In this document: positions 45,919 through 54,833 of the stretch, piece by piece | Layout of the letters: every line of letters starts with the position of its first letter | Numbering within the stretch: position 1 is the first letter of the stretch | Origin: Pseudomonas gingeri | GTDB taxonomy: Bacteria > Pseudomonadota > Gammaproteobacteria > Pseudomonadales > Pseudomonadaceae | Length of the DNA stretch: 64,000 nt | Reading direction: 5' to 3' | Assembly: GCF_013386165.1 (NCBI RefSeq) | Contig: NZ_JACAOS010000022.1 | Location: 351,369 to 415,368, forward strand | Translations under genes and position numbers: made by a program | Notes under the pieces: generated by a model | Database searches by the model: none | Told to the model about the DNA's origin: nothing | What the model saw: the letters and a program-made list of their open reading frames with translations, nothing else

Positions 45919-46415
45919 AGGCGCACACCGAACTGGTGCAGGCGCGGCGGATAGTTGAAGTCTTCGTCGCCGTGACGGGAATGGTGATGGCCGCCGCCAT
46001 AGGCACCATGCTCCGGCTGGAACGGCGCCTCGAGGGTTTCGGTGTTGGCGCCGAGCTGTTCGAGCATGGCCTTGAGCACGTAGTCGTCGAGCAACCGCAG
46101 CCAGCCATCGCCAACCTGCAGGGCGACATGGCGGTTGCCCAGGTGATAGGCCGCGCGGGTCAGTTCGAAGGCATTGCGGCAGGTCACGTGCAGCAGTTGT
46201 TCGGGGCGTGCGCAGACCCGCACGATACGGCCGTCTTCGGCTTCCAGGTATTCACCGTCGTACAGCGGCGGCTGACCACGCTCAAGGAATAGTCCTACAT
46301 CTTCACCGTCGGCACTGAAACAGCGCAGGCGACTTTTGCTGCGGGCCTCGAAGTTCAGGTGCAGTTCGGCGGCCCAGGTGGATTGCGGTTCGATTCTGCG
46401 ATGAATCACCAACAT
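45915..46415 (-). CDS. ureE: Urease accessory nickel chaperone UreE
   Basis: This 166-aa protein delivers Ni2+ to the UreDFG complex. The N-terminal peptide-binding domain (about 1-70; FLERGQPPLYDGEYLEAEDG) and the metal-binding domain with AYHLGNRHVALQV are visible. The His-rich tail is GGGHHHSRHGDED. I start at ATG 46415, as 21 upstream codons are unlike the family. Structural genes ureABC and ureD are not in the window; in P. aeruginosa too, ureEFG lie apart from them. Confidence 0.94.
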   Translation of the reverse strand: MLVIHRRIEPQSTWAAELHLNFEARSKSRLRCFSADGEDVGLFLERGQPPLYDGEYLEAEDGRIVRVCARPEQLLHVTCRNAFELTRAAYHLGNRHVALQVGDGWLRLLDDYVLKAMLEQLGANTETLEAPFQPEHGAYGGGHHHSRHGDEDFNYPPRLHQFGVRL

Positions 46416-46600
46416 CAGGAGGCTTCCGGCAATGAGCGATGGTTGAGCTAGAGCAAGGGGCTTGCCAATCGCCTGCAACGTCGTAGGAAAGCCCCGTCAG
46501 AAAGCACTTGGTGCCTGAAAAGGGAGCGTAGCCATGTTTCTAGATGTTTCAAGATGGTGCGCAAGTGGTATTGGCGCGCTTTTGTGGTGCTTTTCGGGTT

Positions 46601-46630
46601 CTATCGCCAGCAAGCTGGCTCCTACAAGGG
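46601..46630. repeat. Solitary REP sequence
   Basis: ATCGCCAGCAAGCTGGCTCCTACAAGG is a single REP arm without partner, in the 299-bp gap between ureE and the TetR gene. No gene or terminator is evident in the rest of the gap. Confidence 0.6.
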
Positions 46631-46714
46631 GCGGTGAAGCGTCTGCAACATCGCGTAGGCAGCCGTCACCCGGGATGCATTGAATTCTGGCTGGGTGCAG
46701 GGCACCCGTCCCAA

Positions 46715-47347
46715 CTATTCGGTGCTACCCAGCCCTTGCCAATGCTTCAACCCGATAAAGATGAAGCGCAGTTGCTGGGTGATCTTGGCCTGGGGCGTGA
46801 GGTGATCCGGCAGAGGATCGGAGGGCGGGTCGATGATGTCCGGCAGGGTGGCGAACACGCTTTTGACGATCAGGTCGGCCATCACCGTCAGTCCGGCCTG
46901 TTCCAGATGGTCGAGCTTGGGCATCAGGCACAGGTCGGTCGCCAGGTCCGCGCTGATGTTTTCCCGCAGTGCTCCAATGGCCTGGCGCACCGGCAGCGAG
47001 CCGCCGTATTGCTCACGGGCGAGAAACAGGAACTGCGAGCGATTGGCTGCTACCACATCGAGAAAGATCCGCACCGACGCATCGATGATGCCGCCCATGA
47101 CGAACTCGTTGTGGCGCACCAGCCGGATGGTTTCGCGGAAGGTCTGGCCGACTTCGCGTACCAGGGCCAGGCCGAGCTGGTCCATATCATCGAAATGCCG
47201 ATAGAAGCCGGTGGGCACGATCCCGGCGGTCTTCGCCACTTCCCGCAGGCTCAGGCTGCCGAAGCCACGGCCGGATTCCATCAGGTGCCGGGCAGCGTCC
47301 ATGAGCGCGTGTCGAGTCTGTTGTTTCTGTTCGGCGCGGGGCAGCAT
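46715..47347 (-). CDS. TetR family regulator of fatty-acid desaturation (DesT/FabR-like)
   Basis: This 210-aa regulator has an N-terminal HTH (SLSLREVAKTAGIVPTGFYRHFDDMDQLGLAL) almost identical in style to DesT and FabR, which sense acyl-CoA or acyl-ACP and control unsaturated fatty acid genes. In P. aeruginosa, desT is also next to ureE. The desaturase genes found with desT there are not seen here, so it may act on distant targets. Start ATG 47347 gives the DesT-like length. Confidence 0.85.
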   Translation of the reverse strand: MLPRAEQKQQTRHALMDAARHLMESGRGFGSLSLREVAKTAGIVPTGFYRHFDDMDQLGLALVREVGQTFRETIRLVRHNEFVMGGIIDASVRIFLDVVAANRSQFLFLAREQYGGSLPVRQAIGALRENISADLATDLCLMPKLDHLEQAGLTVMADLIVKSVFATLPDIIDPPSDPLPDHLTPQAKITQQLRFIFIGLKHWQGLGSTE

Positions 47348-47465
47348 CGCAAGGGTATTTTCTGGATGAAGAGAGCGGCGCACTCTAGCAAATCAGCTTT
47401 GCCGGCGTCGAACCAAGAGAAGGGGTAATCGCGGGCGTTTCGAATATTCAGGGCCCTGAAATGTC

Positions 47466-47492
47466 AAAGCCCGATCCAGGGGATCGGGCTTT
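47466..47492 (-). terminator. Rho-independent terminator of the repeat-protein gene
   Basis: AAAGCCCGATCC and GGATCGGGCTTT pair over 12 bp with a 3-nt loop (AGG on the + strand). It lies 20 bp past the stop of the minus-strand gene. Confidence 0.8.
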
Positions 47493-47511
47493 GTTCCAGG
47501 CCAGCAAGGCC

Positions 47512-47970
47512 TTAACTCAGGCTGCCGTTGCGTTCGATCACGCGGTCACCGCCGTCTTGGACCAGGCCTTTCTCTTCCAGGCGAGCACGGCCACCTTCGG
47601 CGAGTTCGTCATTTTTACCGATAGCGGTCTTGCTGGAGCCATCGGCGGCCAGGGCTCGACCCAGTTGAGTGCGATCAGAGCCGCCTTCGCTGAGGTTATC
47701 TTCCTTCTTGTTGAAGGTGGTGTGTTCGGAACCGTCGGAAGCCAGGGCTCGACCCAGTTGAGTGCGATCAGAACCGCCTTCGCTCAGGTTGTCTTCCTTC
47801 TTGTTGAAGGTGGTGTGTTCGGAACCATCGGAAGCCAGGGTATTCAACACTTGGCTAACGGCTGCATGGCTGGCTTGAGCCTGTGGAGCCGCCTCTTCAC
47901 GGGCTGGCAACGCGTAGGCGTTGGCGGCGAGGACGGCAAGGGTGAGGCTGAGGATCAATTGGCGTTTCAT
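47512..47970 (-). CDS. Secreted small protein with two perfect 31-residue repeats
   Basis: This 152-aa protein has a signal peptide (MKRQLILSLTLAVLAANAYA) and a hydrophilic body made of units ending GSDRTQLGRAL. Two consecutive 31-residue units (ASDGSEHTTFNKKEDN then LSEGGSDRTQLGRAL) are identical, and a diverged third (AADGSSKTAIGKNDELAEGGR) follows. GGAG lies before ATG 47970. I recall pseudomonad proteins with (A)ADGSDRT repeats carrying the vague name 'phage infection protein', but no activity can be read. It is probably periplasmic and disordered. Confidence 0.85.
   Translation of the reverse strand: MKRQLILSLTLAVLAANAYALPAREEAAPQAQASHAAVSQVLNTLASDGSEHTTFNKKEDNLSEGGSDRTQLGRALASDGSEHTTFNKKEDNLSEGGSDRTQLGRALAADGSSKTAIGKNDELAEGGRARLEEKGLVQDGGDRVIERNGSLS
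47650..47835. repeat. Tandem 93-bp direct repeat (two units) inside the secreted protein gene
   Basis: Units 47650-47742 and 47743-47835 differ at only a few bases, at least one of them inside a codon without changing the protein (for example AGAGCCGCC against AGAACCGCC on the + strand). The unit is a multiple of three, so gain or loss keeps the frame. Confidence 0.9.
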
Positions 47971-48331
47971 GATTGGGTGCTCCGTAGGAGGGCGATAAAG
48001 TGGGTACAGAGCTAATGCTACTCTTGCAAAATCGATATAAAAGTTCATAAGCACAATGGTAATAATCAACGGAATTGATTGTTCTACCCAAACCCCTCTA
48101 GACCGGGGCTTGCAGCGCGTTACCTTTGCCCTGTGTTGGGTATTTTCGACTCACTGCCGCGCCACATGGGGGCATGCAGTGAACGAAAAGCTGGCGGATT
48201 GGTCAGGACCGTTCGTTCCCGGCCTTTGTCGATTAATGGTTTTTGGCGTTAAACCTTGTCGGGCGTTTGCCGGTCGTAAAGGCATAATGCGTCGAACTTT
48301 GGACGCTCAGCCGTTATAGGAGCCCTGTGCA
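47971..48331. other. Divergent intergenic region, no gene seen
   Basis: The 361-bp gap between the repeat-protein gene and the AsmA gene is AT-rich around 48010-48080 (GATATAAAAGTTCATAAGC), where the promoter of the minus-strand gene probably lies. An 87-codon frame across 48056-48319 has no ribosome-binding site or family resemblance. Confidence 0.5.
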
Positions 48332-50401
48332 ATGACGCGCACTCGAAAGATTCTTGCCTGGACCGGCGCCAGCCTTGTCCTTCTGCTGGCCGTGCTGGTT
48401 GCCGTCATCGCCTTGTTCGATTGGAACCGGGTCAAGCCGCCGATCAATGCCAAGGTCTCGGCCATCCTCCATCGCCCCTTCGCCATCAATGGTGACCTGA
48501 GCGTGCGTTGGCAGCGTGAAGCCGACGAAGGCGGCTGGCGGGCGTGGGTGCCCTGGCCGCACTTGATCGCCGAGGACCTGACCCTGGGCAATCCCGACTG
48601 GTCGAAGAACCCGCAGATGGTCACGCTCAAGCGGGTCGAGTTGCGCCTTTCGCCGCTGCCGTTGCTGGCGCAGCAGGTGGTCATCCCGCGCATCGACCTG
48701 ACCGAGCCCAATGCCAACCTCGAACGCCTGGCCGATGGCCGTGCCAGCTGGACCTTTCAGTTCGACCCCACGGACCCGAAGGCTGAACCGTCCAGCTGGG
48801 TGGTGGATATCGGTGCCATCGGTTTTGACAAGGGCCACGTGACCTTCGACGACCAGAGCCTGAAAGCGCATCTGGACCTGGTGATCGATCCCTTGGGCAA
48901 ATCGATTCCGTTTGGCGATATCGTCGGCGACAAGGCGGCGAAGAAGGCTTTGGAGAAGGGCGCGGCTCCCCAGGACTATGCTTTTGCGTTGAAAGTAAAA
49001 GGTCAGTACCACGGCCAGAACCTCGCCGGCAGTGGCAAGATCGGCGGCCTGCTGGCCTTGCAGGACGCGGCCAAGCCTTTCCCGGTCCAGGCGGATGTGA
49101 AGATCGCCGACACCCGTATCGCCGTCGCCGGGACCCTGACCGATCCGCGCAATCTCGGCGCCCTCGACCTGCGCCTGACGCTGTCGGGAGCCAGCCTGGG
49201 TAACCTGTACCCGCTGACCGGCGTCACCCTGCCGGATTCACCGGCGTATGAGACCGATGGCCATCTGATCGCCAAGCTGCGCGATCCAGCAGGCGCTGCG
49301 TTCACCTACGAGAACTTCAACGGCAAGATCGGCACCAGCGATATTCATGGCAGCCTGGTTTATCTGGCGAGCCAGCCGCGGCCCAAACTCAGCGGCACCC
49401 TGGTCTCCAATCAACTGTTGATGACCGACCTGGCGCCGCTGATCGGCGCCGACTCCAACGCCAAGCAGAAGGCCCGTGGCGGCGAAAGCAAGCAGCCGGC
49501 GGACAGGGTGCTGCCGGTGGAAGAGTTTCGTACCGAGCGTTGGCGCGACATGGACGCCGACGTCGAATTCACCGGCAAGCGCATCGTCCACAGCAGTGAG
49601 TTGCCGTTCACCGACCTGTATACCCACCTGATGCTCACCGACGGCGAGTTGAGCCTCGAGCCCCTGCGTTTCGGCGTGGCGGGTGGCAAGCTCGACGCGC
49701 AGATCCGTCTCAATGGCCGCACCACGCCGATGCAGGGCCGGGCCAAACTGACGGCGCGCAACTTCAAACTCAAGCAACTGTTCCCGACCTTCGAGCCGAT
49801 GAAGACCAGCTTCGGTGAACTCAATGGCGATGCGGATATCGCCGGCACCGGCAACTCGGTGGCGAAGTTGCTCGGCACCTCCAATGGCGACCTGAAGATG
49901 CTGGTCAACGATGGTGCCATCAGCCGTGGGCTGATGGAGATCGCCGGACTCAACGTGGGTAACTACGTGGTCGGGAAAATCTTTGGCGACAAGGAAGTGA
50001 AGATCAACTGCGCGGCGGCGGACCTGGGGATCAAGAGCGGTCTGGCGACCACCCGGCTGTTTGTCTTCGATACCGAGAACGCGATCATCTACATCGATGG
50101 CACGGCCAACTTTGCCAATGAGCAGTTGGATTTGAAGGTCACTCCGGAGTCCAAGGGCTTCCGCCTGTTGTCGTTGCGCTCGCCCTTGTATGTCCGGGGC
50201 AAGTTCATCAAGCCGGATGCGGGTGTGCAGGCGGTGCCGTTGATGTTGCGCGGCGCGGGCATGCTGGCCCTGGGTGTGATCGCCGGGCCGGCGGCGGGGC
50301 TGCTGGCGCTGGTGGCCCCGAGCGGCGATGAACCGAACCAATGCGCGCCGCTGTTGGAACAGATGCGGGCGGGCAAGGCGCCGAAGACGGTGAAGGGCTG
50401 A
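48332..50401 (+). CDS. AsmA family protein
   Basis: This 689-aa protein has one N-terminal membrane helix (about 8-30, AWTGASLVLLLAVLVAVIALF) followed by a long periplasmic beta-rich region with AsmA N-terminal (about 30-250) and C-terminal (about 480-600; LNGDADIAGTGNSVAKLLGTSNGDLKM) modules. A second hydrophobic stretch lies near 645-665. AsmA-like proteins are thought to bridge inner and outer membranes and move phospholipids. GGAG precedes the ATG. A lipase gene follows after 121 bp. Confidence 0.93.
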   Translation: MTRTRKILAWTGASLVLLLAVLVAVIALFDWNRVKPPINAKVSAILHRPFAINGDLSVRWQREADEGGWRAWVPWPHLIAEDLTLGNPDWSKNPQMVTLKRVELRLSPLPLLAQQVVIPRIDLTEPNANLERLADGRASWTFQFDPTDPKAEPSSWVVDIGAIGFDKGHVTFDDQSLKAHLDLVIDPLGKSIPFGDIVGDKAAKKALEKGAAPQDYAFALKVKGQYHGQNLAGSGKIGGLLALQDAAKPFPVQADVKIADTRIAVAGTLTDPRNLGALDLRLTLSGASLGNLYPLTGVTLPDSPAYETDGHLIAKLRDPAGAAFTYENFNGKIGTSDIHGSLVYLASQPRPKLSGTLVSNQLLMTDLAPLIGADSNAKQKARGGESKQPADRVLPVEEFRTERWRDMDADVEFTGKRIVHSSELPFTDLYTHLMLTDGELSLEPLRFGVAGGKLDAQIRLNGRTTPMQGRAKLTARNFKLKQLFPTFEPMKTSFGELNGDADIAGTGNSVAKLLGTSNGDLKMLVNDGAISRGLMEIAGLNVGNYVVGKIFGDKEVKINCAAADLGIKSGLATTRLFVFDTENAIIYIDGTANFANEQLDLKVTPESKGFRLLSLRSPLYVRGKFIKPDAGVQAVPLMLRGAGMLALGVIAGPAAGLLALVAPSGDEPNQCAPLLEQMRAGKAPKTVKG

Positions 50402-50522
50402 AGATACGGCCTGGTAGTTCCAGGCCCGTTCGCCACCCTGTATTTGTCATCTTCAATGCCGATGCTTTGAGTTTCGCAGTGCAGCCAGGCTTTAGTGCTT
50501 GATCTTCAGGGACGCTCACGGA

Positions 50523-51413
50523 ATGTCGCAAGAACTTGCCACACGTTATCCGCTGGTGCTGGTGCCGGGCATGCTCGGTTTTGTCCGCCTGGTGTTTTTC
50601 CCCTACTGGTACGGGATTGTCCCGGCGTTGCGGCGCGGTGGCGCGCAGGTGTTTCCGGTGGCGGTTTCGCCGTTGCATTCCAGTGAAGTGCGCGGTGAAC
50701 AATTGCTGGCGCGGATCGAGCAGATCCGCCGCGACACCGGCGCCGACAAGGTCAACCTGATCGGCCATAGCCAGGGCGCGCTGACCGCCCGTTATGCGGC
50801 GGCGAAACGGCCGGAGTGGGTGGCCTCGGTGACCTCGGTCGCCGGCCCCAATCATGGCTCGGAGCTGGCGGACTATTTCGACAAACACTACCCCCGCGAG
50901 GGGCTGCGTGCGCGTCTGCTCAGCCTGGTGCTTTGTGTCGTGGCGCGCGTGATGGGCTGGCTGGACACCGGTCATCACGGGCTGCGCCTGCCCATGGACT
51001 TGCCGGCTTCACACCAGTCGCTGACCCGCGAAGGCGTCGAGCTGTTCAATCGGCAATACCCGCAAGGATTGCCGCAGAGCTGGGGCGGGCAGGGCGATGA
51101 GCTGGTGAATGGGGTGCGTTACTACTCCTGGTCCGGCACCTTGCAGCCGGGTATCACGGATCGCGGGCGCAATCTGTTCGATGGCACCAACCGCAGTTGC
51201 CGGCTGTTCGCCAAAACCTTCGTGCGCGAGGCCGGGCAGTGCGATGGCATGGTCGGCCGCTACAGCTCGCATCTGGGCACGGTGATCGGCGATGACTATC
51301 CGCTGGATCACTTCGATATCGTCAACCAGTCGCTGGGGCTGGTGGGCAAGGGCGCGGAGCCGATCCGGTTGTTTGTGGAGCATGCTCGGCGGTTGAAGTT
51401 GGCCGGTGTTTGA
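50523..51413 (+). CDS. Triacylglycerol lipase (alpha/beta hydrolase, lipase family I)
   Basis: This 296-aa protein starts near the mature N-terminus of family I lipases (RYPLVLVPGMLGF), with the oxyanion-hole motif and nucleophile GHSQG (Ser83). NHGSELADYFD follows, and the Asp (CDGMVGRYSSHLG) and His (YPLDHFDIVNQ) of the triad are visible. It lacks a signal peptide from ATG 50523, unlike Pseudomonas LipA, so either it is cytoplasmic, it leaves by another route or the start is wrong. An upstream TTG at 50499 adds only eight polar residues. Confidence 0.88.
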   Translation: MSQELATRYPLVLVPGMLGFVRLVFFPYWYGIVPALRRGGAQVFPVAVSPLHSSEVRGEQLLARIEQIRRDTGADKVNLIGHSQGALTARYAAAKRPEWVASVTSVAGPNHGSELADYFDKHYPREGLRARLLSLVLCVVARVMGWLDTGHHGLRLPMDLPASHQSLTREGVELFNRQYPQGLPQSWGGQGDELVNGVRYYSWSGTLQPGITDRGRNLFDGTNRSCRLFAKTFVREAGQCDGMVGRYSSHLGTVIGDDYPLDHFDIVNQSLGLVGKGAEPIRLFVEHARRLKLAGV

Positions 51414-51595
51414 AGGCTTGTGCAAGGCGGAAAGCCTGGTCACAGAGAGTGAAAATGCCATCGCTGGCAGCAGTACTGGCACGTATTTCAGGGTGTAAAA
51501 GCGGCAGCTATTCGGCGATTCACTGGACTATAGTTCGGTGGTCATCGACGAATCGGTGACCGGTCTTAGCCGATCGAAACTGTTACGAAACGCAG

Positions 51596-51623
51596 AAGCG
51601 CCTTATCATGTCGGCGCTTTTTG
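51596..51623 (+). terminator. Hairpin with T-run upstream of the structured leader
   Basis: AAGCGCC (51596-51602) pairs with GGCGCTT (51613-51619), followed by TTT. It lies 183 bp past the lipase stop and directly before the leader-like element at 51643. Confidence 0.6.
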
Positions 51624-51642
51624 CTGCCTGTTTTTTTGCTAT

Positions 51643-51719
51643 GGCGGCTGTGCGTGGGACACCTACGGGTGTGCCGAGTTTCGTAATAGTCTCGGTCGGC
51701 TAACCCGCGTACAGCTGCC
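51643..51719 (+). ncRNA. Candidate structured leader RNA with UNCG hairpin
   Basis: The ends GGCGGCTGT (51643-51651) and ACAGCTGCC (51711-51719) pair with one G-U. Inside, ACACC-TACG-GGTGT (659-672 of this kb) makes a stem with a C(UACG)G tetraloop, and CCGAG/CTCGG (51674-51678, 51691-51695) makes a second stem, giving a three-way-junction-like fold. I recall very similar sequence in front of other small pseudomonad genes, which I could not check. It ends 58 bp before the ATG at 51778. Confidence 0.5.
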
Positions 51720-51777
51720 ACCCTCGTTTGTTTAGCCGCAGATGCTGGTGACTCTATGACTATTACGGAGTTACACC

Positions 51778-52062
51778 ATGACCAATTTCCACCCGCTGCA
51801 AAGCAACCTCACCCAAACCCCCGTGCTCTACCTCAGGCTCGATGTCCCGGTGCGAGACCTCTACGAGTTCGCCATACAGCGCCTCAAGGCCGCTCGCGAC
51901 CTGAGCCAAAGCCTGACGTGCATGAGCATCGGCAATACCTGCGACCGCGATCTCCAGCACTTCGCCGCAGGTGCTTACTTGTTGTTGCAAGATGGCTGCG
52001 ATGCATTGGATGCGATGCAGGGGCGGTTTACGGATCGTCAGCCAAGCGCCTTGCCGGCTTGA
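51778..52062 (+). CDS. Small DUF3077/DUF6124-like protein
   Basis: This 94-aa cytoplasmic protein (TPVLYLRLDVPVRDLYEFAIQRLKAARDLSQSL) resembles the short pseudomonad proteins called DUF3077 or DUF6124, which are found as several paralogues per genome and have no known function. It has two helical stretches (about 28-50 and 58-80). CGGAG lies 8 bp before the ATG. A structured leader precedes it and a REPIN follows. Confidence 0.75.
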   Translation: MTNFHPLQSNLTQTPVLYLRLDVPVRDLYEFAIQRLKAARDLSQSLTCMSIGNTCDRDLQHFAAGAYLLLQDGCDALDAMQGRFTDRQPSALPA

Positions 52063-52097
52063 TGGGACAAAACAGCTGGAGCTGACGCACCACAAGA

Positions 52098-52187
52098 CCC
52101 CTGTAGGAGCGAGCTTGCTCGCGATGACGGCCTCAGAAGCAATGCAAGCCTCAAGGGCCTCATCGCGAGCAAGCTCGCTCCTACAGG
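52098..52187. repeat. REPIN
   Basis: CCCCTGTAGGAGCGAGCTTGC and its mirror GCAAGCTCGCTCCTACAGG lie between the convergent small gene and LysR gene. Confidence 0.87.
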
Positions 52188-52202
52188 TCATCGCGCCCAG
52201 TC

Positions 52203-53150
52203 TCAGTCGTGGAAAACCATGCTCCGCGTTTCCCCCATCAACAGCGCCTGATTATGTTCCGTCACCTCACGGATGTAATCCCACAACAAGGTAATGCGCT
52301 TCAACTTGCGCAGATCCTCCCGGCAATACATCCAGAACTGCCGGGTGATATTCACTTCATCCGCCAGCACCGGCAGCAACCTCGGGTCCTGGGCCGCCAG
52401 GAAACACGGCAGGATCGCCAGCGCCCGACCCTGCTGCGCTGCCACAAACTGGGCAATCACGCTGGTGCTGCGCAAATTCGCCGTGGCATTCGGCAGGGCA
52501 TTGGCCAGGTACAGCAGCTCATTGCTGAACGCCAGGTCATCGACATAGCTGACAAACCGATGCCGCCCCAAATCGCTGGCGCGTCGGATCGGTGGATGCT
52601 GGTCCAGATATTCCTGGGTCGCATACAACTGCAAGCGGTAGTCACACAGCTTGCAGCACACATACGGCCCATGCTCCGGGCGCTCCAGCGCAATAACGAT
52701 ATCCGCCTCGCGCTTGGACAAGCTGATGAAGTGTGGCAACGGCAGGATATCGACGGAAATCGCCGGGTAGGCGTCGACGAAATGACTCAACTGCGGCGTG
52801 ATGAAAAAGCTCCCGAAACCTTCCGTGCAGCCCATGCGCACATGCCCCGACAGCGCCACGCCCGACCCCGAGACCTGCTCGCAGGCCATGTGCAAGGTGC
52901 TTTCGATGGACTCCGCATACCCCAGCAGGCGCTGGCCTTCGGCCGTCAGCACAAAGCCATTGGTCCGCGACTTCTCGAACAACAAGGTGCCCAATGCACC
53001 CTCCAGCGAGCTGATCCGTCGCGACACCGTGGTGTAGTCCACCGCCAGGCGCTTGGCGGCGCTGCTGGCCTTGCGGGTACGGGCGACCTCGAGGAAAAAC
53101 TTCAGGTCGTCCCAGTTCAATGAACCCAAAGACGTGATGTTTTTTTGCAT
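52203..53150 (-). CDS. LysR-type regulator divergent from mmsAB
   Basis: This 315-aa protein has a LysR HTH (about 10-70; LNWDDLKFFLEVARTRKASSAAKRLAVDYTTVSRRISSLE) and a LysR substrate-binding domain. Start ATG 53150 is followed by a run of Lys/Asn codons. It faces mmsA across 145 bp and is the likely regulator of valine catabolism here. In P. aeruginosa the mmsAB activator is instead an AraC-type protein, so the regulator has been exchanged between lineages. Confidence 0.88.
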   Translation of the reverse strand: MQKNITSLGSLNWDDLKFFLEVARTRKASSAAKRLAVDYTTVSRRISSLEGALGTLLFEKSRTNGFVLTAEGQRLLGYAESIESTLHMACEQVSGSGVALSGHVRMGCTEGFGSFFITPQLSHFVDAYPAISVDILPLPHFISLSKREADIVIALERPEHGPYVCCKLCDYRLQLYATQEYLDQHPPIRRASDLGRHRFVSYVDDLAFSNELLYLANALPNATANLRSTSVIAQFVAAQQGRALAILPCFLAAQDPRLLPVLADEVNITRQFWMYCREDLRKLKRITLLWDYIREVTEHNQALLMGETRSMVFHD

Positions 53151-53295
53151 GTTGGTCCGGTTTTTATGTGCATTCTTATTAGAAGAACGCACATCTATAC
53201 TCCAAAAACAGTCCAGTCACCATGCTCGGGCGCTGCCTCGCCCGCCTCGGACCGCCCGTCCAGGATTCGCCCCTACAATAATTCAGGAGACTTCA

Positions 53296-54819
53296 ATGAA
53301 CGTTTCTCTCAAGTCCGACACCACCCTCAAGACCGCCAAGCTGTTGATCAATGGCGAGTGGGTCGAATCCCAGACCAGCGAATGGCACGACATCGTCAAC
53401 CCGGCGACCCAGGAAGTCCTGGCCAAAGTCCCGTTCGCCACCGCCGCTGAAGTCAACGCCGCCATCGACGCCGCGCACCGCGCCTTCCAGACCTGGAAGC
53501 TGACCCCGATTGGCGCGCGCATGCGCATCATGCTCAAGCTGCAAGCGCTGATCCGCGAACACTCCAAACGCATCGCCGTGGTCCTCAGCGCCGAGCAGGG
53601 CAAGACCATTGCCGACGCCGAAGGCGATATCTTCCGCGGCCTGGAAGTGGTGGAGCACGCCTGCTCCATTGGCACCCTGCAAATGGGCGAGTTCGCCGAG
53701 AACGTCGCCGGTGGTGTCGACACCTATACCCTGCGCCAGCCCATTGGTGTCTGCGCCGGGATCACCCCCTTCAACTTCCCGGCGATGATTCCGCTGTGGA
53801 TGTTCCCGATGGCGATTGCCTGCGGTAATACCTTCGTCCTCAAACCGTCCGAGCAGGACCCGCTGTCGACGCTGTTGCTGGTGGAACTGGCGCTGGAAGC
53901 CGGTGTGCCGCCGGGTGTGCTGAACGTGGTGCACGGGGGCAAGGACGTGGTCGATGCACTGTGCACCCACAAGGACATCAAGGCCGTTTCCTTCGTCGGT
54001 TCGACCGCCGTCGGCACCCATGTCTACGACCTCGCCGGCCGTCACGGCAAGCGCGTGCAGTCGATGATGGGCGCGAAGAACCACGCGGTGGTGCTGCCTG
54101 ATGCCAATCGCGAACAGACCCTCAATGCCCTGGTCGGTGCCGGTTTCGGTGCGGCGGGCCAGCGTTGCATGGCCACCTCGGTGGTGGTGTTGGTGGGCGC
54201 GGCGAAACAATGGCTGCCGGACCTCAAGGCCCTGGCGCTGAAACTCAAGGTCAATGCCGGCAGCGAGCCGGGCACGGATGTCGGTCCGCTGATTTCCAAA
54301 CGGGCGAAAGAGCGCGTGCTGGGCCTGATCGAAAGCGGTATCAAGGAAGGCGCCAAGCTGGAGCTGGACGGTCGCGACATCACGGTGCCGGGCTTCGAAC
54401 ACGGCAACTTCGTCGGTCCGACTCTGTTCTCCGGGGTGACCACCGAGATGCAGATCTACACCCAGGAAATCTTCGGCCCGGTGCTGGTGGTGCTGGAAGT
54501 CGACACCCTCGATGAAGCGATTGCCCTGGTCAACGCCAACCCGTTCGGCAACGGCACCGGTCTGTTCACCCAGAGCGGCGCCTCGGCGCGCAAGTTCCAG
54601 AGCGAGATCGACGTCGGCCAGGTCGGCATCAATATCCCGATTCCGGTGCCGGTACCGTTCTTCAGCTTCACCGGTTCGCGCGGTTCCAAGCTCGGCGATC
54701 TCGGTCCGTACGGCAAGCAGGTGGTGCAGTTCTACACTCAGACCAAGACCGTCACCAGTCGCTGGTTCGACGATGACAGTGTCAACCATGGTGTGAACAC
54801 CACCATCAATCTGCGCTGA
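53296..54819 (+). CDS. mmsA: Methylmalonate-semialdehyde dehydrogenase (acylating)
   Basis: This 507-aa CoA-dependent aldehyde dehydrogenase converts methylmalonate semialdehyde to propionyl-CoA in valine (and inositol) breakdown. Landmarks are NPATQEVLAKVPFATAAEV, GITPFNFPAMIPLWMFPMAI, the catalytic Cys near 290 (GAAGQRCMATS) and PVPFFSFTGSRGSKLGDLGPYGK at the C-terminus. AGGAGA lies before ATG 53296. mmsB follows after 14 bp. Confidence 0.96.
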   Translation: MNVSLKSDTTLKTAKLLINGEWVESQTSEWHDIVNPATQEVLAKVPFATAAEVNAAIDAAHRAFQTWKLTPIGARMRIMLKLQALIREHSKRIAVVLSAEQGKTIADAEGDIFRGLEVVEHACSIGTLQMGEFAENVAGGVDTYTLRQPIGVCAGITPFNFPAMIPLWMFPMAIACGNTFVLKPSEQDPLSTLLLVELALEAGVPPGVLNVVHGGKDVVDALCTHKDIKAVSFVGSTAVGTHVYDLAGRHGKRVQSMMGAKNHAVVLPDANREQTLNALVGAGFGAAGQRCMATSVVVLVGAAKQWLPDLKALALKLKVNAGSEPGTDVGPLISKRAKERVLGLIESGIKEGAKLELDGRDITVPGFEHGNFVGPTLFSGVTTEMQIYTQEIFGPVLVVLEVDTLDEAIALVNANPFGNGTGLFTQSGASARKFQSEIDVGQVGINIPIPVPVPFFSFTGSRGSKLGDLGPYGKQVVQFYTQTKTVTSRWFDDDSVNHGVNTTINLR

Positions 54820-54833
54820 GCGAGGAATCTGCC

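Noticed and set aside
46544..47428. 294-codon plus-strand frame over the TetR gene
   Set aside because: It is antisense to a clear DesT/FabR-like gene and begins inside a REP region.
47653..47835. Possible CRISPR-like repeat
   Set aside because: Only two long contiguous in-frame units without spacers; they are coding tandem repeats.
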